Part shown: positions 17,869-27,179 of the stretch, piece after piece
Layout: every line of letters begins with the position of its first letter
Numbering within the stretch: position 1 is the stretch's first letter
From: Zetaproteobacteria bacterium CG_4_9_14_3_um_filter_49_83
GTDB taxonomy: Bacteria > Pseudomonadota > Zetaproteobacteria > Mariprofundales > Mariprofundaceae
Direction of reading: 5' to 3'
NCBI GenBank assembly: GCA_002791545.1
Contig: PFXG01000062.1
Span: 1-37,084, forward strand
Length of the DNA: 37,084 bases
Program-made: the position numbers and the translations under genes
Notes under the pieces: generated by a model
Told to the model about the DNA's origin: nothing
The model's database searches: none
Seen by the model: the letters and a program-made list of their open reading frames with translations, nothing else

Positions 17869-18636
17869 TCACGGTTTCAAATATCTGGCCATGACATTCA
17901 GGGCAAGACTGCGCGGTACGGCCTTTTGCAACAGCCAAAGCAAGCGGTGCCGGATACCCGGCACACAATAACCACCGCCATTCTTCAGCGTTTCCAGGGC
18001 CGCTGACACAACCGTTTGCGCTGTCGATCTGAAGCGGCCACCTTTACCCGTCGGCGCACCGGATATTTTACGAAAGCCAGTCGGAGAAGGGCCGGGCGCC
18101 AGTGTCACCACCCGAATTTTACCTTTTAACTCAGCCCGTAATGCTTCACTCCAGTAAGTCAAGCCGGCTTTAGCCGCAGCATAAGTACTCATATAAGGTA
18201 AGGGTGACTCACCCGCCAATGAAGATACATTGATAATAAAGCCATGATGCCGAATCAACTGCGGAATCAAGGCATGTGTTATAGCAACCGGTGCCAATAA
18301 ATCTGTTCGTATCACATCCAGTTGAGGCACTGATTCACTGCGCTCAAAACCACCCCAAAGCCCGAATCCGGCATTATTAATCAGCCCCACCAGATGCTGC
18401 TCTTGTTTAACCTCTTCAATAAGGTCTTCCATGAATTTTCGACTGGAAAGCTCTGCCATGATGAGCTTATGATCCTGAGGTCGTTTCAAAACATTTAACG
18501 TCATCTGTAAACGCGCCCGGTCTCGCCCGTGCAATAGTAAACGATATCCCAACTGCTCCAACTGCACGGCAAACTCTATACCAAAACCACCTGAAGCCCC
18601 GGTGAGGAGCACGGTATCTTTTCTCAAAGTACTCAT
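17869..18636 (-). CDS. Short-chain dehydrogenase/reductase
   Basis: A 255-residue classical SDR of unknown substrate. The cofactor loop TGASGGFG is at 12-19, NNAG at 87-90, the catalytic serine at 138/139 (INVSSL) and Y152-x3-K156 (TYAAAKAG). An HGRDR segment after the second strand (36-40) suggests preference for NADP(H). The C-terminal 60 residues are basic and hydrophobic (LLWLLQKAVPRSLALNVMARYLK), like the membrane-associated YqjQ/DltE-type SDRs. It starts one base after the next gene's end (hisK at 18638) and is probably co-transcribed with it. A substrate cannot be named. Confidence 0.9.
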   Translation of the reverse strand: MSTLRKDTVLLTGASGGFGIEFAVQLEQLGYRLLLHGRDRARLQMTLNVLKRPQDHKLIMAELSSRKFMEDLIEEVKQEQHLVGLINNAGFGLWGGFERSESVPQLDVIRTDLLAPVAITHALIPQLIRHHGFIINVSSLAGESPLPYMSTYAAAKAGLTYWSEALRAELKGKIRVVTLAPGPSPTGFRKISGAPTGKGGRFRSTAQTVVSAALETLKNGGGYCVPGIRHRLLWLLQKAVPRSLALNVMARYLKP

Positions 18637-18637
18637 A

Positions 18638-19471
18638 TTATGAAACAGCTTGAATCAGCACATCACGGCGTTGCCGTTGCTGAAATGCCACCACGGATTG
18701 CACACCTGCCTGAACCAGCATGGTCAGGCACTCATCCATACCATGCCCAACCTCGCCCGGTGCATGGGCATCAGAACCAAAAGCAAACGGAATACCGAGC
18801 TTTGCAGCTTTGTGCACTATTCTTGCTTGCGGATAAATCTCACCTACCGGCTTTCTCAATCCGGCCGAACTGATTTCCAGCGCGGCTCCGGAAGCCAAAA
18901 CTGATTCAAGCATGGCATTCTCTGCCATTTCAACCCGAATACTTCCTTCGGGTGGGCGTTGGCCAAATTTCTTAATCAAGTCCGGGTGTCCGATAACATC
19001 AAACATACCACTGAGCGCTGACTGGCCCACCAACTCAAAGTAGTCACAGTAAGCCTGCTCAACATCCATATCTTTCCATCGGGCCAGCTCATCAGGATTA
19101 TCAAAGGCCCAGTCACCGATATAATGTACCGAACCGATCACATAATCCCATGCATAAGCCTGAATCATACCCGACACGGCATTCTCAGTGCCGGGGTGAA
19201 AATCCGCCTCTATACCGATTCGTACATCAAGCCTGCCTGCCAGAGTATCTCTGGCATTTTCCACCTCAGCCAGATAATCAGGCAATTCATTATTCGCCAT
19301 CCGCCATGCTGCATCAAAGCCGCCCGGCATCGGCGAATGATCAGACATGCCGATTTCTTTCAATCCGACGTTCAAGGCAGCCTGGCAATAATCCATGACA
19401 TTGCCCGTGGCATGATTGCAGCGTGGTGTGTGCATGTGATAATCGGGTACAGATTCAAATCGCATGGGCAT
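18638..19471 (-). CDS. hisK: Histidinol-phosphatase, PHP family (HisK type)
   Basis: A PHP-domain phosphoesterase, expected to remove phosphate from histidinol phosphate in histidine synthesis. The metal-binding motifs run in order: YHMHTPRCNHATG (His pair), MSDHSPM, GIEADFHPG, GSVHYIG, VIGHPDLIKKFG and FGSDAHAPGEVG. About 277 residues is usual for HisK. No clear ribosome site marks the start: I use ATG 19469-19471, while ATG 19463-19465 (MRFESVP) or GTG 19481-19483 are possible. No other his gene is present, and some PHP relatives act on other phosphates, so the substrate is probable rather than certain. Confidence 0.85.
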   Translation of the reverse strand: MPMRFESVPDYHMHTPRCNHATGNVMDYCQAALNVGLKEIGMSDHSPMPGGFDAAWRMANNELPDYLAEVENARDTLAGRLDVRIGIEADFHPGTENAVSGMIQAYAWDYVIGSVHYIGDWAFDNPDELARWKDMDVEQAYCDYFELVGQSALSGMFDVIGHPDLIKKFGQRPPEGSIRVEMAENAMLESVLASGAALEISSAGLRKPVGEIYPQARIVHKAAKLGIPFAFGSDAHAPGEVGHGMDECLTMLVQAGVQSVVAFQQRQRRDVLIQAVS

Positions 19472-19694
19472 AGCATAGCACACTGTTTTTTTTGCGTCAG
19501 CCCACTATTCATATGGATATATCTGAACCAGCAACTCAGGCGAAACGACTCTGTTTCTTACTTCGCACAGCTTGTTGAAAACGTTTCTTCCTACTGAATA
19601 GATGGTAGCATTCTGATTATATTTACTCATTTCACTTTCTTAACTAAGCTTGCTCTAAATCCACCTACTAATCATGGTTATACTGGAGTTCATT

Positions 19695-20147
19695 ATGAAA
19701 CCAAAAAATGCACAGATAGCAATTCTGGGCTCAATTTGTCTCGCATTACTTATTGCACAGTCCGCTATGGCTGAAAATCAAAAAATTGCAGCACCTTCAG
19801 CGATTGAGTCTGGCAACGCGACAAGCGGAGAAGAATCATCTCCAGCGCTTGCATCCGGTGATGTGAAAAATGGTGAACACTTATTTTCAACGATTTGCGC
19901 CCATTGTCATCAGGCAAGCGCAAACGAAAGCAATACCGGTGCTCCGGGCTTAAAAGACGTACTTACCAGACATGATGAAGCATGGATTAACCGATGGATA
20001 GAATCTCCGGAAACTTTGATTGAAACAGATCATAAAGCCATGAAACTCGTAAAATCAAGCCGTTTCGGATTAACCATGCCCACCCTTCCGGCGATGCAGG
20101 AAGAGCAAAACAGACGGGACATCATCGAATATTTAAGAACTCTTTAA
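19695..20147 (+). CDS. Small class I cytochrome c, exported
   Basis: The one convincing plus-strand gene in the window. It is 150 residues from ATG 19695, chosen because GGAG lies 6 bases before it. The signal peptide runs to about residue 26 (LIAQSAMA). A 30-residue serine/glutamate-rich linker follows, then a single cytochrome c domain with haem site C68-A-H-C71-H72 and likely axial M128 in LTMPTLP. The ending DIIEYLRTL is the usual last helix. It may serve as a soluble electron carrier between the bc1 complex and a terminal oxidase, but its partners are not encoded next to it. It is monocistronic, with the glmS terminator facing it. Confidence 0.92.
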   Translation: MKPKNAQIAILGSICLALLIAQSAMAENQKIAAPSAIESGNATSGEESSPALASGDVKNGEHLFSTICAHCHQASANESNTGAPGLKDVLTRHDEAWINRWIESPETLIETDHKAMKLVKSSRFGLTMPTLPAMQEEQNRRDIIEYLRTL

Positions 20148-20187
20148 CCCGGACCATTCGTGAATAATCTGGAACCAGAATAAAAAA

Positions 20188-20209
20188 GATGCCAGAAATT
20201 ACTGGCATC
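20188..20209 (-). terminator. Rho-independent terminator after glmS
   Basis: A perfect 8-base stem (GATGCCAG / CTGGCATC) with a 6-base loop. On the minus strand it is followed by TTTTTT and lies 22 bases past the glmS stop. The other side is only moderately T-rich (actttatta), so it may also stop the cytochrome c transcript, with less force. Confidence 0.85.
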
Positions 20210-20230
20210 AACTTTATTATGCAGAAACGA

Positions 20231-22054
20231 TTATTCTACAGTTACGGACTTTGCCAGATTTCTTGGTCGATCAACGTCAGTCCCACGCAAAACGGCGACA
20301 TGATAAGCCAATAATTGCAGAGCCACAGAAAAAACAACCGGTCGCATTAATTTCGGCACTGTTCCTATATTTAGCACGGTCGTGTACTCATCTTCTTCAA
20401 GGTGATCATGATCCGTCAACACAAGCAGCCTTCCACCTCTAGCTCTGACTTCGGATAAATTCGACTGGACCTTATCTAACAAATCATCATCCGGCATCAC
20501 TGCAATCACCGGCATATCTTCATCCACAAGAGCCAAAGGCCCATGTTTGAGCTCTCCGGCCGCATAAGCCTCTGCATGAATATATGAAATTTCTTTCAAC
20601 TTCAGCGCAGCCTCCATCGCGACCGGATAACCGGGACCACGACCAAGGAATAATGCGTGATGTTTATGCACCAGTGTTTGCGCCAAAATACTAATCCGCC
20701 CATCCAAAGCCAGCACCTGCGAAACTGCCGAAGGCAATTGTTTAAGTTGATTCACAACATTTTCTTCGAAATCTGAAGTCAGTTCAAAGCGACGCCCCAA
20801 ACTTACCGCCAACATTGCCAGCACAACCAATTGAGTCGTAAATGCCTTGGTAGAAGCAACTCCGACTTCCGGACCAGCACGCGTCAAAAGTGACACATCA
20901 GCTCCCCGAACCATTGAACTTTCCGGCACATTGCATATAGCCATGGAATGAACATACCCCATTGACTTTGCCTCATTTAATACAGCCAGTGTATCCGCAG
21001 TTTCTCCCGACTGCGATATTACGACTAACAACGTGCCATCTGAGACTACCGGTTTTCGATAACGAAGCTCGCTGGCAATATCCACTTCACATGGAATTCT
21101 TGCCCATTGCTCAAACCAGTATTTGGCCGTTAACCCGGCATGGTAACTGGTGCCACAAGCAACAATCTGAACTCTCTTGGTCAGTTCAATTATTTTAGTC
21201 CCGGAAGCGCCAAGAAGCATCGGATCCAATACTTTGATGTTGCTCAAACGCCCTTCCAGTGCTTCACCGATCACAACGGGTTGCTCAAAAATTTCCTTGA
21301 GCATAAAATGACGATATTCGCCCCGTGTCGTACAACCAACCTCGAGTGTACTTTCCTTCACTTCCCTATCAACCTTCTGCCCTTCAGCATTAACAATCTC
21401 GATTGAATGCGTTGAAATACGAGCCACATCACCGTCTTCCAGATAAATAAAACGAGAAGTAACAGGCAGCAGTGCCAAAACGTCGGATGCGATAAAATTT
21501 TCACCAACACCAAGACCGATCACCAAAGGGCTACCATGTCTCGCTACCACAACTGAGTCTGATTCTGTCGTTCTCATAACAGCCAGTGCATACGAGCCTT
21601 GCAACTTCTGAATTCCCTTTTGAACCAAATCGAATAAATCTCCATCACATTGGCCGGATAAATCATTCAACAGATGAACTATGACCTCAGAATCAGTTTC
21701 TGACTCAAAGTGGTGCTGACTCTGATCCCGCTTCAAAAGTTGATGATTTTCAATAATACCATTGTGAACCAGCACAAAATCACCACAAGCATGTGGATGC
21801 GCATTATTAACGGAAGGCACTCCATGCGTTGCCCACCGGGTATGCCCGATACCCATAGGCGATTCGCAAGAACCTTTAGCGAGCTCCTCTTCCAAAGCAA
21901 CCAGTTTCCCCTTGGCTCTGACACGTCGAACTTCACCTTTCTCAATTATGGCGATGCCAGCAGAGTCATAGCCACGGTATTCCAGCGCTTTCAACCCCTC
22001 AATTAAAATAGGGACTACATTTCTTTGTGCTATAGCACCGATTATCCCACACAT
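20231..22054 (-). CDS. glmS: Glutamine-fructose-6-phosphate aminotransferase (isomerizing)
   Basis: Makes glucosamine 6-phosphate, the entry to amino-sugar synthesis for peptidoglycan, lipopolysaccharide and surface polysaccharides. It is 607 residues, full length. The N-terminal glutaminase begins MCGIIGA with the nucleophile Cys2, and carries YRGYDSAG and GHTRWATHG. Two SIS isomerase domains follow (CGTSYHAGL, SQSGETADT, FLGRGPGYPVAMEAALKLKE). The C-terminal RPRNLAKSVTVE is the typical ending. It follows a WecA-family gene by 24 bases without a terminator, so it is probably the last gene of the polysaccharide transcript. No glmS ribozyme is evident in the 24-base gap. Confidence 0.97.
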   Translation of the reverse strand: MCGIIGAIAQRNVVPILIEGLKALEYRGYDSAGIAIIEKGEVRRVRAKGKLVALEEELAKGSCESPMGIGHTRWATHGVPSVNNAHPHACGDFVLVHNGIIENHQLLKRDQSQHHFESETDSEVIVHLLNDLSGQCDGDLFDLVQKGIQKLQGSYALAVMRTTESDSVVVARHGSPLVIGLGVGENFIASDVLALLPVTSRFIYLEDGDVARISTHSIEIVNAEGQKVDREVKESTLEVGCTTRGEYRHFMLKEIFEQPVVIGEALEGRLSNIKVLDPMLLGASGTKIIELTKRVQIVACGTSYHAGLTAKYWFEQWARIPCEVDIASELRYRKPVVSDGTLLVVISQSGETADTLAVLNEAKSMGYVHSMAICNVPESSMVRGADVSLLTRAGPEVGVASTKAFTTQLVVLAMLAVSLGRRFELTSDFEENVVNQLKQLPSAVSQVLALDGRISILAQTLVHKHHALFLGRGPGYPVAMEAALKLKEISYIHAEAYAAGELKHGPLALVDEDMPVIAVMPDDDLLDKVQSNLSEVRARGGRLLVLTDHDHLEEDEYTTVLNIGTVPKLMRPVVFSVALQLLAYHVAVLRGTDVDRPRNLAKSVTVE

Positions 22055-22078
22055 AATATACGCTCCATCATAAGAGTA

Positions 22079-23131
22079 TCAGCCCAGAAGTTGGTATTCT
22101 CTTGCTTGTCGAACAATTCTTCGCGCTAACACAAAGTACAGCACTATAAATGGCACAAAAAACCATAACCTGAGTTCACCGGGACTTTGCACCATCCACA
22201 CTGCGGCAAAACCCTGAATGATTGCCATTAAGCCGTAAAGCAATGTCACACGAGCATGTGTTAGTCCCATCCGAACCAGCAGTTGGTATAAATGCGTTCG
22301 ATGAGCTTGCGTAACATTTTCCCCTGCCATAGCCCGCCGACTCAACGTAAATGTCGTATCGAAGATGAAATGGAACAACAACATTGGAATCACAAGAAAT
22401 GTTGTGTGCGACACATCATAACGAGCTGCAATAATCGCCATACAGGCAAACACAAAGCCTAAAAATGCGCTTCCGGTATCTCCCATAAAAATTTTTGCTG
22501 GAGACCAGTTCCAAAAGAGAAACCCGGCCGCGCCAGCCAAAATCGTATAACTCAGAATATAGACAAAATAACTACCCAGATGAAAACTTATCCAGGCAAA
22601 GAAAGAGCAAGCAATAATCGCAGTTAATGCAGCCATGCCATCCACACCATCCATAAAGTTGTATGCATTGGTTAGCCCCAGCAACCATACAAATGTAATC
22701 GCATAACCAACCCAGCCCAATACAACATTTCCCACTAAAGGTAAGGCCAATTGATCCAACACAATACCTGTAACAAGAACTACGACTATCGCCACAAGGT
22801 GAGTAATTAATTTAATTTTGAATGTATATGCCTTAAGATCATCATAAAATGAAATCAGTGCTATCAACATGGCAGAAAGCAAGAAACCCCAAAAATATTC
22901 CTGATGAATCTGAGCCTTATCTGCAAGCATAAAAATCACCATGATGCCGATAATAAACGTCACCACAATAGCCACACCGCCAGCCCTTGGGGTAGGCATT
23001 TTATGTGAGGAACGAGCATTCGGAATATCCATAATCACCACCCGATATAACATCCACCAGGTAATAAGCCATGAAATAAAAGTAAGACCACAAGCAAAAA
23101 AAAGATGAACAACAAAAGCTGCCAGAGTCAT
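22079..23131 (-). CDS. WecA/WbpL-family undecaprenyl-phosphate sugar-1-phosphate transferase
   Basis: A 350-residue membrane enzyme of glycosyltransferase family 4 (PNPT), with about ten helices. It is expected to move a sugar-1-phosphate from a UDP-sugar to undecaprenyl phosphate, the first step of lipid-linked glycan assembly. Motifs seen are RSSHKMPTPRAGG, D97-D98 in FYDDLK, NAYNFMDGVDG at 155-165, FMGDTGSAFLG and the cytoplasmic AHRTHLYQ. The short HRTHLYQ form is closer to WbpL-type enzymes than to MraY. It lies directly after a WbpM/CapD-type dehydratase, which could supply its sugar. The exact sugar cannot be read from sequence. Confidence 0.92.
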   Translation of the reverse strand: MTLAAFVVHLFFACGLTFISWLITWWMLYRVVIMDIPNARSSHKMPTPRAGGVAIVVTFIIGIMVIFMLADKAQIHQEYFWGFLLSAMLIALISFYDDLKAYTFKIKLITHLVAIVVVLVTGIVLDQLALPLVGNVVLGWVGYAITFVWLLGLTNAYNFMDGVDGMAALTAIIACSFFAWISFHLGSYFVYILSYTILAGAAGFLFWNWSPAKIFMGDTGSAFLGFVFACMAIIAARYDVSHTTFLVIPMLLFHFIFDTTFTLSRRAMAGENVTQAHRTHLYQLLVRMGLTHARVTLLYGLMAIIQGFAAVWMVQSPGELRLWFFVPFIVLYFVLARRIVRQAREYQLLG

Positions 23132-23178
23132 AAAAACACTAGCCTTATCTTGATGACTGCAAATCTCATATGATCATC

Positions 23179-25092
23179 TCACTTATCCAGAAGCGGCACA
23201 TAAGGATAAGTTAAATCTTTAATATCGCATTGCGGCTTGTAACCAACTTCTGACCGGAGAAGTATTTTCCGGATAGTATCAACATTAAATTCTCTGCATG
23301 CCTGATCCAACTGATCCAAAATTTCCTCTAGCTCATGCATTGGCAGCATTTCTTCGTCAGCAGTCATGATTAACGGATGTTTACTGCCAATCACGTTATC
23401 TCCTATCAGAAGCTCTTCATAAAGCTTCTCTCCCGGACGCAAGCCGGTAAATTTTATTTCAATATCACCTTCTGGATTAGCTTCATCTTTTACACTCAAG
23501 CCACTGAGATGAATCATTTTTTTCGCCAGGTCATCAATCTTAACTGGCTCCCCCATATCCAGAACAAATACATCACCACCTTTAGCCATTGCGCCAGCCT
23601 GAATCACCAACTGCGCCGCTTCCGGTATCGTCATAAAGTAGCGTGTGATCTCCGGATGTGTGACCGTAACGGGCCCACCATCTTTAATTTGCTTCTGGAA
23701 CAGGGGAATAACCGAACCGGAAGAGCCTAAAACGTTGCCAAAGCGCACCATACAAAAACATGTGGAATCTGTTTCCTGAGCCATAGCTTGAAGTACCAAC
23801 TCGGCCAAGCGTTTAGATGCCCCCATCACATTGGTAGGCCGAACCGCCTTATCTGTAGAAATCAAAACAAACCGTTCAACGGTGGAATCTACTGCTGCTC
23901 TTGCTGCATGATAAGTTCCAAAAACATTATTCTGTATGCCTTCTATCGGATTGAACTCAACCAGCGGCACATGTTTGTAAGCAGCTGCATGATAAAGCGT
24001 CTGGATGCCAAACACATCACACACCTGCTTCATACGACGATGATCAACCACTGAACCAAGTATCGGAACAAGTTCAATCTCCAAATCTGAATCAAAGATT
24101 TTAGTAGAAAGCTCCTGTTCGATCTTATACAAAGAAAACTCACTTCGTTCAAAAAGCACCAGACGCGATGGCTTCAGCTTTAAAGCCTGTCGGCATAATT
24201 CAGCACCAATGGATCCACCAGCCCCGGTAACCATCACGTTCTTTCCACAAACATTTTCTTCAAGCAGCGCCGCGTCGGGAGAAACGGAACTTCGCCCCAA
24301 CAGATCTTCGACTTTCACATCCCTAACATCACTGATTTGCACCTTACCATGCGCAATTTCAGACACGCTGGGCAGTATTCGAACCTGTACCGGGTAAGAC
24401 TCTAACCTGTCAACCAGAATGCGTTTACGCCCCTGATCTAATGAAGGAATAGCCAGCAAAACCTGACGGATATCATAACCCTGAATTAAGGAGTCCATAT
24501 CCTCAACCCGATAGACGTGCAACCCGGCCACTTCGCGGCCCACTTTATTAACATCATCATCGATGAAAGCCACAGGAAAAAAATCTAGTGAATGCCTGAA
24601 AATATCGAGTAATTGCACGCCTGCTTCACCAGCACCGTAAATAACAACATTAGTGGATCGCCCTTTCCGAACGTTTGGTGACAATACCCAACGCAACCAT
24701 AGTCGCCCCCCTCCGACAAACACATTCAAAGCCAACCAGAAGATAATAATGGATGAACGCGGAACGCCGTAAGGGTTAACAAAAAGAAGTAATACTCCAA
24801 AAAAAACTGTCGCCAATGATACGGACAAAAAAACCGTCCAAAGTGCTTTTATTTCAATGTAATGGATAACTGCGCGGTACATCCCCATTTTAGCAAACGA
24901 TAAAATAACAATGGCTGGTGCGGCAAAGAATATCCACACACGTTCCAAATCAGGGACGTAAACTTCTCCCAGCCGCAATGAAATCGATGCCCATAACATT
25001 ACTACCACCACGACGGTGTCGATAGCCATCATAACGCCTGATTTTCTAGCAGTAGTTAAATGCAAAATTTGTTTTAGCAGAAAGGGCACCAA
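23179..25092 (-). CDS. WbpM/CapD-type nucleotide-sugar dehydratase
   Basis: A membrane-anchored UDP-sugar 4,6- or 5,6-dehydratase of 637 residues. About four N-terminal helices (residues 20-125) lead to a first nucleotide-binding domain (YGAGEAG, 152-158) and then the catalytic SDR domain with TGAGGSIG at 289-296. The active-site set is STDK at 412-415 with M423-x3-K427: Met replaces the usual Tyr, as in WbpM and other large members of the family. In such enzymes the product is a 4-keto-6-deoxy sugar, often leading to QuiNAc, FucNAc or diaminosugars. The start is uncertain (TTG at 25092 or GTG at 25089); both follow GAAGGA closely. It lies 4 bases after the upstream WecA-family gene. Confidence 0.93.
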   Translation of the reverse strand: MVPFLLKQILHLTTARKSGVMMAIDTVVVVVMLWASISLRLGEVYVPDLERVWIFFAAPAIVILSFAKMGMYRAVIHYIEIKALWTVFLSVSLATVFFGVLLLFVNPYGVPRSSIIIFWLALNVFVGGGRLWLRWVLSPNVRKGRSTNVVIYGAGEAGVQLLDIFRHSLDFFPVAFIDDDVNKVGREVAGLHVYRVEDMDSLIQGYDIRQVLLAIPSLDQGRKRILVDRLESYPVQVRILPSVSEIAHGKVQISDVRDVKVEDLLGRSSVSPDAALLEENVCGKNVMVTGAGGSIGAELCRQALKLKPSRLVLFERSEFSLYKIEQELSTKIFDSDLEIELVPILGSVVDHRRMKQVCDVFGIQTLYHAAAYKHVPLVEFNPIEGIQNNVFGTYHAARAAVDSTVERFVLISTDKAVRPTNVMGASKRLAELVLQAMAQETDSTCFCMVRFGNVLGSSGSVIPLFQKQIKDGGPVTVTHPEITRYFMTIPEAAQLVIQAGAMAKGGDVFVLDMGEPVKIDDLAKKMIHLSGLSVKDEANPEGDIEIKFTGLRPGEKLYEELLIGDNVIGSKHPLIMTADEEMLPMHELEEILDQLDQACREFNVDTIRKILLRSEVGYKPQCDIKDLTYPYVPLLDK

Positions 25093-25096
25093 TCCT

Positions 25097-26758
25097 TCAG
25101 CCTAACAATCCACGACTGGTCAATATTATCAAGAGCCCGGAAAAACATAACATTAATACGGTATTCCTGTGCGGTTGCCTTCTAATAATAATTTTCAAAG
25201 CAAAAAGCCAAACAAATGACTCAACGGCCACGGACAGATACAAACCCAGAAACTCAACAGGAATCATTTCCACTTGCTCAGCCAGCCAAGGCAGAATAGC
25301 AACCATTGTGATGACCATAATTTCGAAACCAGATGTCAAAAAGATGCGCCCATGCCTTTTGAAAGCAAGTTTAAAAATAACCCACAGCAGTAATAACAAA
25401 GTTCCATATTTAAGATAATCCGGAACCCAGCCATGAGCAGAAACATTTAATGCCAAGAACAAAACAAAACAAAGTAAATAAAAAATACCATGGCACCAAC
25501 CCGTTCGCTCCGCACTGGATCCCCACGGATAAAGCATCAAACAAAAGATGACAACAAGCACTGTTGAACCTAATAACTTTCCAGAGGGGGGATCGACAAG
25601 TAGAACCAAAGGCACAAAAAAAAGTGGTATAAGCCAGGTCACAACCGGAATCGATTTCCCACTCAATTCGGTTAACTTGCTGTAAATTCCTTTCCCGTCA
25701 TCTTTTCCCTGACGAGGCTCCCATTTAACTGTGACCTTCAAACCAGCACGCTGTTGCGCAACAATCATCCCATACACCAGACTCAGACCTGTAAGCCCCA
25801 GCAACAACTGGGCCCAATCCGGTTGCAGGCGAAACTCAACGGAAAAAATACCCATAGCAATCATAACAGCATATAAAACGCCAACGACGCCTGGGTGCGG
25901 GATCCCAATATTCAAAAGGCGGTGATGTAAATGCGTTTTATCCGGAAGAAACGGACTCTCCCCATGCGCTATGCGCCTACCCATCACTAAAAGGGTATCC
26001 ATGATGGGTACCGCCAATATTAAAGCCATGCTAACTGGAGATACAGGTCTGATGATTGTATCTCCAGACTGAACTAACAACACGGCAAGTGCGGCCAGCA
26101 GGAATCCAAGCGACAAACTACCTGAATCACCCATAAATATTTTTGCTGGATGATGATTATGGAAGAGAAATCCAATCAAGGCAAAAAATAACGTAATGGT
26201 AATTAGAAAACAATCCTCGTAGCCGGCCTTGAATGCAAAAAAACCAAAGAACAATAATGCAATCGTAGCCAATCCCGAAGCCAAACCATCCAGGCCATCC
26301 GAAAGATTAAGGGCATTTATCACCCCAACCATAGCTACAATGGTCAATGGTATTGCCAGCCATCCTGTTTCAATGACACCAAACCCAAAAATATTTCCCA
26401 AATTGGTAAGCGAAGCTCCTGAAATCCAAACAAAAAGAGAAACACCAATAATTTCACCGATAAATTTTAGCTTAGGACTGATTTGCCAAACATCGTCAGC
26501 CAAGCCCGTTAAGAATACTACGATCAAACCAGCCAGAACACCTTGAATTGCCGGAGTGATTTCAACGAACCACGTAAGCGTTATCAACAACGATCCAACG
26601 ATAGACAGTCCACCCAACCGGGGCATTGCTTTACTATGAACCTTACGCGAATCTGGCCTATCCACAGCACCAACCAGAAATGATAATTTGATTGCTAAAG
26701 GCATAAGTAAAAGCGAAACCATACTGGAGAAAATCCCCACAACCATCAAATCATTCAC
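25097..26758 (-). CDS. WecA/MraY-family transferase with long C-terminal membrane extension
   Basis: A 553-residue membrane protein. Residues 1 to about 330 are a complete PNPT-family transferase: RPDSRKVHSKAMPRLGG, LADDVWQ, NALNLSDGLDGLA, FMGDSGSLSLG and the DKTHLHHRL loop. Family members are normally about 320-380 residues. Here a basic linker (KVTVKWEPRQGKDDGKG) is followed by about 190 more residues with five or six extra hydrophobic helices that I do not recognise. It starts with GTG behind AGGAAGGAG. A second enzyme of the same family lies two genes downstream, so this one may begin a different glycan or recognise a different acceptor. Confidence 0.88.
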   Translation of the reverse strand: MNDLMVVGIFSSMVSLLLMPLAIKLSFLVGAVDRPDSRKVHSKAMPRLGGLSIVGSLLITLTWFVEITPAIQGVLAGLIVVFLTGLADDVWQISPKLKFIGEIIGVSLFVWISGASLTNLGNIFGFGVIETGWLAIPLTIVAMVGVINALNLSDGLDGLASGLATIALLFFGFFAFKAGYEDCFLITITLFFALIGFLFHNHHPAKIFMGDSGSLSLGFLLAALAVLLVQSGDTIIRPVSPVSMALILAVPIMDTLLVMGRRIAHGESPFLPDKTHLHHRLLNIGIPHPGVVGVLYAVMIAMGIFSVEFRLQPDWAQLLLGLTGLSLVYGMIVAQQRAGLKVTVKWEPRQGKDDGKGIYSKLTELSGKSIPVVTWLIPLFFVPLVLLVDPPSGKLLGSTVLVVIFCLMLYPWGSSAERTGWCHGIFYLLCFVLFLALNVSAHGWVPDYLKYGTLLLLLWVIFKLAFKRHGRIFLTSGFEIMVITMVAILPWLAEQVEMIPVEFLGLYLSVAVESFVWLFALKIIIRRQPHRNTVLMLCFSGLLIILTSRGLLG

Positions 26759-27179
26759 TTGGATTTCTCCTTCCTCATATCATAAATAATACTACAACTC
26801 TACATCACCACAAACATTCTTCAAAATATACCATCCATATCTGTAACTGAACTTTAAGTAATCATGAAGTAATAGCATGCTTCTAACTCACAAAATTCCA
26901 CCGACAGCTAATCGAGAGCTCAACATTCTATAGCCACAACTATACCCTGGCGAGATTTAGACATTACGCGATAGACTAAAAAGATTCACTTAACCATCCG
27001 TTTGAATCACTGAACACAGACATTATAACTTTCCTGCCAGAAAACACTTACCAGGGAGTTCTCACCCATAAGCGCATTCATTCACTTAACATGATTAGAA
27101 ACCTTAAGCAGAAGTCCAGATTAAGACGCTCAATAGAACACTCATTAAACAAAATAATGCAATGATGAAATCAATGTAG
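26759..27179. other. 421-base intergenic gap inside the polysaccharide locus
   Basis: No plausible ORF, RNA gene or strong hairpin is seen here. The stretch is A/T-rich and carries the ribosome site of the 553-residue transferase at its left end. An 11-base direct repeat (attcacttaac) occurs at 26984-26994 and 27080-27090. It separates the dehydratase/transferase group from the glycosyltransferase group and is the natural place for a promoter. I see no JUMPstart/ops element. Confidence 0.6.
26786..26813 (-). promoter_or_regulatory. Weak sigma70-like promoter candidate
   Basis: On the minus strand, TTGTGG (26808-26813) and TATTAT (26786-26791) are separated by 16 bases and lie 28 bases ahead of the GTG start of the 553-residue transferase. 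The match is partial in an A/T-rich region, so chance is a real possibility. Confidence 0.3.

Noticed and set aside
22055-22078. Possible glmS ribozyme or riboswitch upstream of glmS
   Set aside because: The gap to the preceding gene is only 24 bases, far too short.
26759-27179. JUMPstart/ops antitermination element or small RNA in the 421-base gap
   Set aside because: No GGCGGTAG-type core is present on either strand, and no stable hairpin followed by a T run was found.
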